A DNA stretch of 53,725 nt from an uncultured bacterium (lineage in GTDB: Bacteria > Desulfobacterota > GWC2-55-46). Both the position numbers and the translations under genes were made by a program. Under the pieces are notes generated by a model. It ran no database searches. It worked only from the letters and a program-made list of their open reading frames with translations, and was not told the origin of the DNA. How positions within the stretch are numbered: the first letter of the stretch is position 1; every line of letters begins with the position of its first letter. The stretch lies in assembly GCA_905339405.1 (NCBI GenBank), contig CAJPGC010000033.1, forward strand, positions 1 to 53,725. The letters are read 5' to 3'. Shown here in pieces: positions 47,495-53,725 of the stretch.

Positions 47495-48708
47495 GTGTGA
47501 GCTCCTTTTATGTCCGCCGACGCGGCGTAGGAAAAAAGCATCCCCGCCTGCTCGTAGAAACGGTGTTCGTCCACTCCCTGCGGGGCTTTGAAGAAAGAGG
47601 CCAGGTGCCTCATGAGCCCGCCTTCGCCCCGTCTCCTCGAAAGCTCGGAGAGCCTTACGAGATCGAGGACAAGCGGGGCCGCGAGCACCGAGTCGTAGCC
47701 CTGCCAGACGAACTGCAGGGACATCTTGGCGCCGAGGAAGCCCTTGAAGTGGATGAAGTTCCACGCGGTCTTCTGGTCGTCGAGGGAGGGCACGTAGTGT
47801 ATGTGCACCTTCGAGTGGGGCGAGTAGCCGAGGACTTTGCCGAGGATGGCGTCTTTCGTTATTATCTTCGATTCCTTGTTCTCCGGGTCGTTGAGTATCC
47901 GTCCGTCCATGTTGCCGAGGATGTTGAAGCCCTCCCAGCTCAATACCTCGAGGTTCCTGTAGAGGAACATAGGCAGCAGGGCCGATTTCACGAGCGTCTC
48001 GCCCGTCTTGCCGTCGTCCCCCATGATCGGCACGCCCTTTTCCTCCGCCAGTTTCACTATTGCGGGGATAAGCGCAGCGTTGGAGGGCGTGAAGTTCAGG
48101 TAGGGGCAGCCCTCCATTACAGAGGCGTATGAGTAAAGGGAGCTGGCGCGCACTTCGTCCTGCCTGTCCTCCTCTATGCACTTCTCGAAGGCTTCGGCAG
48201 TCTCATGCGAGGGGCTGTGCTCCAGCGGAGGCTCTGTCGAGGCGAGGTTCACGACGACGACGCATTCCAGGGAGTTCCTTTCCCTGAAGCCGCGGAGGTC
48301 CTTCCTGAGTTTTTTCACCTGTGCGGAGAGCGTCTGTTTGCAGGATGACTCCCGGCAGGCGATCGTCTCTATCGCCTTGCCGCAGTTCGTCGCCACGCCC
48401 ATGCATATCTCCGGGGCGGCCTCCATGAGGCCGTCTTCTATATCGCGGAGCATCTCCGAGGGCAGGAGCGAGCTTCTGAAGTACTCCCGCGCGCTCTCCA
48501 GAGGAGAGGAGGGGCGCACGTCCCAGCCGCCGAAGACCATCTCTTCCGGGCCGATGAGCCCGAGGGAGGAAAAAGCGGGCAGCTCTGTTACCATGCCGGC
48601 GCGGTCGCAAAGGCCTTTTCTCATCGCGAGCGCGCCTGCGATTACGGCCGTCGCTATGTACCCGGACGCCCCGATGAAGAATACGCCGGTCTTGCCTGTT
48701 CTGTCCAT
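47491..48708 (-). CDS. Myo-inositol-1-phosphate synthase family protein
   Basis: The 405-residue protein has the Rossmann start GVFFIGASGYIATAVIAGAL and the family core GDDGKTGETLVKSALLP, followed by NILGNMDGRILNDPENK and SKIITKDAILGKVLG, which are the inositol-1-phosphate synthase signatures. It should convert glucose-6-phosphate, or a related sugar phosphate, to an inositol phosphate using NAD+. The ATG at 48708 has AAAAAGGGGC upstream; the longer frame to 48873 looks untranslated. It is the first gene of the ebo-like operon, which it probably supplies with the cyclitol. Confidence 0.88.
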   Translation of the reverse strand: MDRTGKTGVFFIGASGYIATAVIAGALAMRKGLCDRAGMVTELPAFSSLGLIGPEEMVFGGWDVRPSSPLESAREYFRSSLLPSEMLRDIEDGLMEAAPEICMGVATNCGKAIETIACRESSCKQTLSAQVKKLRKDLRGFRERNSLECVVVVNLASTEPPLEHSPSHETAEAFEKCIEEDRQDEVRASSLYSYASVMEGCPYLNFTPSNAALIPAIVKLAEEKGVPIMGDDGKTGETLVKSALLPMFLYRNLEVLSWEGFNILGNMDGRILNDPENKESKIITKDAILGKVLGYSPHSKVHIHYVPSLDDQKTAWNFIHFKGFLGAKMSLQFVWQGYDSVLAAPLVLDLVRLSELSRRRGEGGLMRHLASFFKAPQGVDEHRFYEQAGMLFSYAASADIKGAHT

Positions 48709-48995
48709 GTCTCGAAGCCCCTTTTTCAGCTTGATTGTAGTCTCGCTTTCCTGAAGCGCGCTTTTTGGAAAGGCTTCGGCCTCTTCCCTTGCCTTAGTGG
48801 GATATGTCATGGAAAAGGCGGGCAGAGAACTCTTTTCGGTTCTGGTTTTGAGGACAGGTTTACGGAAGAGCATGAAACCAAATAGCGGCTGCGTGATGAA
48901 TTCTCTAACAAGGATTGTAAGTCAAGAATGGTGTTTGTCAAGAAGGCCTGGCGCGGCCCTGCGGGCTTTGAAGGGAGCGGAGTTTTTTAACGAGA

Positions 48996-49025
48996 AAAGG
49001 CCCGGGGACGAAGCCCCGGGCCTTT
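48996..49025 (-). terminator. Terminator of the small zinc-ribbon gene
   Basis: AAAGGCCCGGGG (48996-49007) and CCCCGGGCCTTT (49014-49025) form a perfect 12-bp stem, six bases after the stop on the minus strand, followed by TCTCG. Confidence 0.85.
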
Positions 49026-49030
49026 CATTT

Positions 49031-49219
49031 TCAGGCGTTGCCGCCCTTGCCGCCCTTTTCGAGGTTTGTGACCATGTCAGTGAACATGGTCCCTCTTATC
49101 GTGGTCTTCTCTCCGCATTTCGGGCACTGAAGGGTAGTGCCGTCCTTCAGGTCCTTGGCTTTTTTCTTGAAAACGGTCGTGCAGACCGGGCAGGTGATGT
49201 CTATCATTACGTCGGCCAT
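49031..49219 (-). CDS. Small zinc-ribbon protein
   Basis: The 62-residue protein has two CxxC pairs, ITCPVCTTVF and LQCPKCGEKT, giving a single zinc ribbon, and a Gly/Lys-rich tail. It resembles MJ0042-type or RNA-polymerase-like zinc fingers. It has no export signal. A GGAGG site precedes the ATG. A role in RNA or DNA binding is possible; nothing specific can be claimed. It stands alone between the ebo-like operon and the glycosyltransferase gene. Confidence 0.75.
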   Translation of the reverse strand: MADVMIDITCPVCTTVFKKKAKDLKDGTTLQCPKCGEKTTIRGTMFTDMVTNLEKGGKGGNA

Positions 49220-49320
49220 GAAATCCTCCCAAATGAATTTTCCGCCTCAGGGCGCTTTTTGGTTATTTAACCATAAAAAGAGGGCGCGTGGCAAGGGGAG
49301 GGGGCAGATGCGCCACGGGG

Positions 49321-50184
49321 TCACGCCGCGACGATTTTGAAATGCTTTTTGCTGAGGTCCAGCCCCGTGAACCTTTCCACGAGCATCTTCACGCGCTGCC
49401 TCCTGTCTCTCATGGAGAGCCTGTAGCAGGGATTGAGCTCGAGAGAGGACGGCACTTCAGGCAGCCAGTCCTTTATGGCGGCAGGGTGCGTCCCTTTGAA
49501 CTCTTTCAGTATGGCGGGGTCTATGTCGCCGTAGGATATCTCTTTGTGCGCCTTGTTCCAGTAGCGCTGTACGCTCATTGATTTCATGTTCATGTGCCGC
49601 TCCTGCCTGGCCCATCCGTAATGGTAGATGGTCGCGTCCGCCAGGGCTGCCTTCGGGTAGCGTCCTTTTTTGTTCGAGTCGAGCACGACGAAAAAAAGGC
49701 CGTCCGGGGCGTATGTCCTTATCGTGTTCCTTATTATTCTCGGGGCGCGCCTGTACCAGGCTGGGCTTTCAAGGTAAGTCGTATGGTTGCCGTAGAAGTG
49801 CAGGTAGTCGAAGACGAGCGCCTCGACTTCCGGGTTGTCCAGGTTGCGTCTCATGGCGTCGTATATCTTCGGGAGGTCGTCTTCGTGCACCACCTCGTCG
49901 CCCTCGAGGTAGAAGGCCCAGTCCCCGGTGCAGCTGTAGTGCGCTATTGTTTTCTGCTGGCCGTAGACGAAACCCTTCGTCCTCAGGAGGTCGTTCCATT
50001 TCGTCGTGATTATCTTTATCTTCGGGTCGTTTATCGACTCTATGAGCTCTATGGTGCCGTCGTTCGAGTCGCCGACGTTGACGATGAACTCGTCGCATAT
50101 CGGAAGTATGGACTTTATAGACTGCGTTACCGGGTAGTCGAATTCAAGCGCATTTCGTATGAACGTAAACCCGCTTATCTTCAT
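49321..50184 (-). CDS. Family 2 glycosyltransferase
   Basis: The 287-residue protein has the GT-A start GFTFIRNALEFDYPVTQSIK, then VGDSNDGTIELIESINDPKI and the catalytic DXD-type motif EGDEVVHEDDLP. It lacks transmembrane segments, so it probably works at the cytoplasmic face. Together with the downstream O-antigen ligase it points to lipopolysaccharide or other surface-glycan synthesis. It overlaps the ligase gene by 41 bases. The transferred sugar cannot be told. Confidence 0.9.
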   Translation of the reverse strand: MKISGFTFIRNALEFDYPVTQSIKSILPICDEFIVNVGDSNDGTIELIESINDPKIKIITTKWNDLLRTKGFVYGQQKTIAHYSCTGDWAFYLEGDEVVHEDDLPKIYDAMRRNLDNPEVEALVFDYLHFYGNHTTYLESPAWYRRAPRIIRNTIRTYAPDGLFFVVLDSNKKGRYPKAALADATIYHYGWARQERHMNMKSMSVQRYWNKAHKEISYGDIDPAILKEFKGTHPAAIKDWLPEVPSSLELNPCYRLSMRDRRQRVKMLVERFTGLDLSKKHFKIVAA

Positions 50185-51388
50185 TCGTCACCTCCATTTC
50201 CTCCGTCCTGCCCAGCGCCGTCTGAAGGCCGGTGAGCATGGCGAAGAGCATGCCCGTGTGGACCTGGATTATCTGCGTGTCGGTGAGGGACGCGCTGAGC
50301 ACGACCACACCGAAGGCCAATATGGAAAAGCCGGTGATATGGTCCATGTGTGACCACCCGGCCCTGATGAACTGGATGAGAAGCCATGCGAGCGATAAGA
50401 GCCCTGCGGCCCCGAAGCTTACGGCCATGTACAGGAAGCTGTTGTGCGGCTGGACGAGCACCGTCCCGGGGGCAAGCTGAGGGGTGGCGTATTCCGCCAT
50501 CGCCATTTGATAGCCGCCGGTGCCCACGCCCATGACCGGGTTGTCCATGAATATCCGGACAGCGCCGTTCCACATATGGAGCCGGAGGCCTACCGAGCTG
50601 TCCGGGCTGCCGCCGTAGTAGGCCTTCACCTGGGCCGCGGCGTCGCTGACGGAAGACCGGACGACCGGAGTTGTGAAAAGGAGCGCCAGCGCGAGCGCGG
50701 CCGCGCCGAAGACCTTCGGGAGCGACCGTTGACCGAGAAGGTTGTAGACGATAAGCGGGGTGGATAACACGAGGGTAAGGAGCGCGGTCCTTCCGGGCGC
50801 GCCGGTGAAGAGTGAAATGCTCGCAAGGTAAAGCGCTATCCCCGCTCCGTAGAGTATTTTCCTGTTTGGAGAGTTTGATTTTCCGAAGTAAAAAGAGAGG
50901 ATGAGGACCCCGAAGGTCAGGAGCATGATGTAGGTTATCGGGTTTATGAAGCTTGCGGCGTACTTTTGCGGCGCGTTGACGGCCCCGGCGTTAATGGCTA
51001 TGTGCAGTACTGCCGCCAAAGAAAGCCCTGCAAGGAAACTGTCGAGGAAGGCCTTGGGGGAGTACCTGGCGAACGGTATCGAGGCTATCGCGAAGGCGAA
51101 GAGCCAATAATGGGTCTTGGACGCGAACCCGAGCCCGGCGGCGAGGTCGGCCGTGTAGAGCAGCCCTATCCAGTGGAGTGCCGCGAAGGCCAGCAGGGGG
51201 GCTACCCAGGGCATTTTGAGCCATGAGCGGCTTTCAATGAGAAACCTCCCCGAACATAGCCACACGGCCAGCGTAAGAAAACCCGCGATGAGGAACGGAG
51301 AAGTACCCAGGGGGATGAGGAAAAAAGTTACGCAGAAACCCCGGAAGAGGATTCGCTCGATATCAATGCCGCTTTTCACCGCTCTCAT
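50144..51388 (-). CDS. O-antigen ligase family membrane protein (WaaL-like)
   Basis: The 414-residue protein is strongly hydrophobic with about 10-12 predicted membrane helices and the Wzy_C / WaaL feature GLRLHMWNGAVRIFMDNPVMGVGTGGY, read here as RLHMWNGAVRIFMDNP and VMGVGTGGYQ, followed by LVQPHNSFLYMAVSFG. The conserved periplasmic His (PHNSFLY) and Arg support ligase activity. It would join O-antigen to lipid A-core, or polymerise glycan. The ATG at 51388 is preferred over TTG at 51412. It overlaps the glycosyltransferase gene by 41 bases. Confidence 0.88.
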   Translation of the reverse strand: MRAVKSGIDIERILFRGFCVTFFLIPLGTSPFLIAGFLTLAVWLCSGRFLIESRSWLKMPWVAPLLAFAALHWIGLLYTADLAAGLGFASKTHYWLFAFAIASIPFARYSPKAFLDSFLAGLSLAAVLHIAINAGAVNAPQKYAASFINPITYIMLLTFGVLILSFYFGKSNSPNRKILYGAGIALYLASISLFTGAPGRTALLTLVLSTPLIVYNLLGQRSLPKVFGAAALALALLFTTPVVRSSVSDAAAQVKAYYGGSPDSSVGLRLHMWNGAVRIFMDNPVMGVGTGGYQMAMAEYATPQLAPGTVLVQPHNSFLYMAVSFGAAGLLSLAWLLIQFIRAGWSHMDHITGFSILAFGVVVLSASLTDTQIIQVHTGMLFAMLTGLQTALGRTEEMEVTNEDKRVYVHTKCA

Positions 51389-51705
51389 AAGCCGCCCAAC
51401 GCTTTTTTCCAAGCATATATCGACTTATTGCATTTGCAAGCGGCAGGGAGAAGTTTTTTCAGAATCGCAAAGGGCGGCTCTTTCAAGCCGCCACCACCGC
51501 CGTATCTTCACCCTTATGAGAGGCGAGAGTCTTTTTTGATTTACACCAGTACTGACGGATTGTAAATTGTTCGTATGGCCGAAGCAGTATTTTTATTGCG
51601 GAGTTTTTATTTTTCAAAAATAATACGAAAGAAACCATTAAAAACGCCGAAATCAAGCAAGAGAGATTCCATGTGTTTTGAATAAGCGTAAATGGGGAGT
51701 GAGGA
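51389..51705. other. Divergent intergenic region
   Basis: No gene is visible in these 317 bases between the ligase and rhomboid genes. GGCGGCT and AGCCGCC form a 7-bp hairpin (51473-51492). The plus strand has a weak TTGTTC/TATTTT pair. The sequence before 51700 is A+T-rich. Confidence 0.5.
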
Positions 51706-53151
51706 ATGAGCGAGGGCAATCAGGGCTATTTCAAAAAACATCAGGAGCAGGCCTTTTTGCTCAAGGCATTTGGCCTCATCCTGGTCATCATCGCTTTGGG
51801 CAGTTATATCCGGGCTTACATGGGCATCCTCTTCCTCCTGTTTCCGGTCGTTTTTCTTATTTACGTAAGGCTCCAGGCCATAAGCAGCAACCAGAGCGCC
51901 TTCGAGATATTGAAGCAGCATATCACTTTCATGCCTTTCATGTACGCCGATGGCGACAGGAAAAAGGAGGGGGTCGCGTGGGTGACATATTCTCTCGTGG
52001 CCGCGAATGTCTTCATCTTTTATGTCTTCCAGCAGAGCCCGCAAATAGACCCGGAGGTCTTTGAGCATCTTTTGTTTTTGCCGATGGAGCCGAACGCGTG
52101 GAATGTGCCGCTCAGCGCAATTACTTCCGTATTTCTCCATGCTGACAATTACCACCTGTGGGGAAACATGGTCTTCCTGTGGGTGCTCGGCACGGTTGTC
52201 GAGAAGAGGATAGGGTGGGTGAACTTCCTTCTGACCTATCTCGCAGCCGGGGTACTCTCCGGGCTTATATCCGCTGCAATGGGATACCTGTTCCTGAATG
52301 AGTTGACGCATGGACTTGGCGCATCCGGCGCGATCTCCGGCGTCATGGGCATATTCGCGGTAAGGTGCTACTTCAAGAGCATGGTATTTCCGCTCCCGAT
52401 ACTCGGAGTCTTTTCTCTGATATTGCCGATATCGCTTAAGATCAGGCTCAACTCGCTGGTCATAATCGGGCTCTTTTTCATAATGGACCTGAGCGGCGGC
52501 ATAGGCCAGATAAGCGGGACAGATTTTTCGAACATAGGCCATTGGGCGCACATTGGCGGAATGTTGTCGGGTATCGTATTCGCGGCTTTCATGGGGCTTG
52601 GGAGCGCCGCGGTCGAGGAAAGGCATCTGGAGATAGGCATCAAGGCTTCGGATGAAGGGCTCTCCTCGGGCGAGGGTGAGGAGTCCCTGAGGCTGGCGCT
52701 CCAGAAAAACCCGTCAAACCCGGAGGCGCTTCTTCACCTCGCGCGCATGAAGTCAAGGCATACCACTACTGACGAAGGCAAGGACCTCTACCAGAAGGCG
52801 ATGCGGCTGATGGTGACGGCGCAGCCCCAGAAGGCGGCTTCGGTCTTCAAAGAGTTTCATGGCAAGTACCTGGCGGGCATGGAAGACCTCGCGCTCATGC
52901 ACAGGATAGCGGGCATACTGTACAAAAGCGGAGATTTCGAGTCCGCGCTCAATGCCCTTGAGGCAATTGTGCGCTCGGCAAAGGCGCCGAAAGAGCTGCT
53001 TGAACGGGCGACTTTTCAGTTCGCGGCGATGCTCGACGAAATAGGCAACGAACAGGCGGCCTGCATGTATTATGAGGGCTTCCTGGAGAAGTTCCCTGAA
53101 TCGCAGGCCGCCCCGAAGGTGAGAGCAAGGCTTTCAAAGGCAAACGCATGA
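51706..53151 (+). CDS. Rhomboid-family protease with C-terminal TPR-like region
   Basis: The 481-residue protein has a rhomboid core with six membrane helices and the catalytic pair Ser207 (GLGASGAISG) and His282 (HWAHIGGMLSG), with His150 and Asn154 in YHLWGNMVF forming the oxyanion site. After the core, about 290-481 is a soluble helical region with TPR-like repeats (LALQKNPSNPEALLHLARMK, AGILYKSGDFESALNALEA). The extra N-terminal helix is usual for this bacterial branch. The TPR part likely selects substrates. A GGGGAGTGAGGA site precedes the ATG. Confidence 0.9.
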   Translation: MSEGNQGYFKKHQEQAFLLKAFGLILVIIALGSYIRAYMGILFLLFPVVFLIYVRLQAISSNQSAFEILKQHITFMPFMYADGDRKKEGVAWVTYSLVAANVFIFYVFQQSPQIDPEVFEHLLFLPMEPNAWNVPLSAITSVFLHADNYHLWGNMVFLWVLGTVVEKRIGWVNFLLTYLAAGVLSGLISAAMGYLFLNELTHGLGASGAISGVMGIFAVRCYFKSMVFPLPILGVFSLILPISLKIRLNSLVIIGLFFIMDLSGGIGQISGTDFSNIGHWAHIGGMLSGIVFAAFMGLGSAAVEERHLEIGIKASDEGLSSGEGEESLRLALQKNPSNPEALLHLARMKSRHTTTDEGKDLYQKAMRLMVTAQPQKAASVFKEFHGKYLAGMEDLALMHRIAGILYKSGDFESALNALEAIVRSAKAPKELLERATFQFAAMLDEIGNEQAACMYYEGFLEKFPESQAAPKVRARLSKANA

Positions 53152-53242
53152 AGTGAAAAGTCGAGGATACCTTGAGAAGTCATAGAAGAGATATCTCCGA
53201 GAGATGAGACAACGAGATAGATACTTAAGGAATAAAATGAAA

Positions 53243-53272
53243 AAGGGGCTACGGGAAAACCCGTAACCCCTT
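53243..53272 (-). terminator. Terminator downstream of tRNA-Phe
   Basis: AAGGGG with TACGGG (53243-53255) pairs with CCCGTA and CCCCTT (53260-53272), with one mismatch and an AAAA loop. On the minus strand it is followed by a T-rich run, nine bases after the tRNA end. Confidence 0.8.
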
Positions 53273-53280
53273 GATTTTAG

Positions 53281-53356
53281 TGGTGGCCAGGGAGGGAGTT
53301 GAACCCCCGACACGGGGATTTTCAGTCCCCTGCTCTACCAACTGAGCTACCTGGCC
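53281..53356 (-). tRNA. tRNA-Phe (GAA anticodon), CCA encoded
   Basis: The minus strand folds as a tRNA of 76 bases: GGCCAGG and CCTGGCC close the acceptor stem, GTTCAAC is in the T arm, and the anticodon loop reads CTGAAAA with anticodon GAA for phenylalanine. CCA is encoded at 53283-53281. Such tRNA genes are common integration sites. Confidence 0.95.
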
Positions 53357-53438
53357 GGGAGGGATAAACCTAAGGAGGGCAATGGGAAGAGGGCAGAGGG
53401 CCTCGGGGCCCACTCCGACCTCCGTCCTGGAATCTGGC

Positions 53439-53725
53439 CTAGGCCTTCGTCCCCCGGGACGCCGTGATCACCGACTTGATCCCGCCCCGGACGTTGAAGT
53501 CTCCAACCACCTGGATCCACCGCGGCTCCACCGCTGCGCTCAGGTCGTCGAGGATCCGGTTCACCGCGCGCTCATAGAAAACCGCCGCGTCCCGGTAACT
53601 CCACAGGTAGAGCTTCAGGCTCTTCAGTTCGATGCACTTCGCCGCCGGGACGTACGTGATCGTGATGATCCCGAAGTCGGGCGCCCCGCCCTTCAGCAGG
53701 GCCAGTTCCGATGCATCCGACTCCA
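53439..53725 (-). CDS. QueF-like 7-deazaguanine reductase, C-terminal part
   Basis: The last 95 codons of a minus-strand gene fit NADPH-dependent preQ0 reductase (QueF, queuosine pathway): ELKSLKLYLWSYRDAAVFYE, VNRILDDL and VVGDFNVRGGI match the family closely. Upstream, the usual LCPxTGQPDFG is LLKGGAPDFG by gapless alignment, so the catalytic Cys is a Leu. The fragment is cut at the window edge. Its Ile codons are all ATC and its Arg codons CGG/CGC, unlike the host's frequent ATA and AGG. It could be a non-catalytic relative, or DNA from another source. Confidence 0.7.
   Translation of the reverse strand, partial: ESDASELALLKGGAPDFGIITITYVPAAKCIELKSLKLYLWSYRDAAVFYERAVNRILDDLSAAVEPRWIQVVGDFNVRGGIKSVITASRGTKA

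Noticed and set aside
53382-53405. Hairpin GGGCC/GGCCC downstream of the QueF-like gene
   Set aside because: Only five pairs and no real T-run; too weak to list as a terminator.
53439-53725. Frameshift explaining the missing QueF Cys
   Set aside because: The gapless alignment holds on both sides; reading the middle in the next frame gives a stop codon.

Overview
The window reads as a G+C-rich bacterial chromosome segment. Coding sequence covers nearly all of it, in short operons with ATGA overlaps and strong Shine-Dalgarno sites. Several features suggest a Gram-negative, anaerobe-related lineage, most like an uncultured deltaproteobacterial (Desulfobacterota-type) organism: a c7-type triheme cytochrome, DUF507 and FmdB proteins, PA2778/PA2779-type lipoproteins, a CoaBC fusion, a PilB ATPase, a GGDEF/EAL protein, a PilZ protein and an O-antigen ligase. 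This placement is inference from gene content; there is no rRNA in the window. The host uses many ATA (Ile) and AGG (Arg) codons.

Layout. 1-98: start of an AtpZ/AtpI-type gene. 483-4829: sugar-nucleotide enzyme, metallo-hydrolase and CoaBC. 4943-7198: two small helix-hairpin-helix proteins, a zinc-dependent phospholipase C-like protein and a uracil-DNA-glycosylase-like protein. 7244-12111: NfeD, slipin, a RadC-like protein with a broken metal site, ThiD, DUF445 and two DUF507 paralogues. 12319-15965: PA2779-like protein, C39-like lipoprotein, TPR lipoprotein, RlmB and threonine ammonia-lyase. 16000-17490: zinc ribbon, HIT protein and HisIE. 17586-20968: pyruvate dehydrogenase-type E1 alpha, E1 beta and E2. 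20969-21665: a gene-free island of hairpins and repeats. 21666-26547: superoxide dismutase, a holin-like membrane protein, inositol monophosphatase, FmdB, an MFS transporter and a U32 protein. 26588-35646: GGDEF/EAL protein, SSB, PlsC, RNase J, DUF362 ferredoxin-like protein and PilB.

35825-39270 holds the most striking unit. It has a triheme cytochrome, a LuxR-type receptor lacking its DNA-binding domain, a complete LuxR regulator, a convergent LuxI-type acyl-homoserine-lactone synthase, a perfect 16-bp lux-box-like palindrome, and a RadC gene. The palindrome sits about 43 bp before a predicted radC transcription start, so the layout suggests quorum-sensing control of radC, luxI or both.

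39365-44936: PilZ protein, hybrid histidine kinase, a monoheme exported protein, two small lipoproteins and a DUF72 protein. 44949-48708: a compact ebo-like operon (inositol-phosphate synthase, sugar-phosphate isomerase-like, TatD-like and UbiA-like proteins) that probably makes a prenylated cyclitol-type compound. 49031-53151: zinc ribbon, glycosyltransferase, O-antigen ligase and a rhomboid-TPR protein. 53281-53725: tRNA-Phe, then a QueF-like fragment with different codon use that may mark the edge of transferred DNA.
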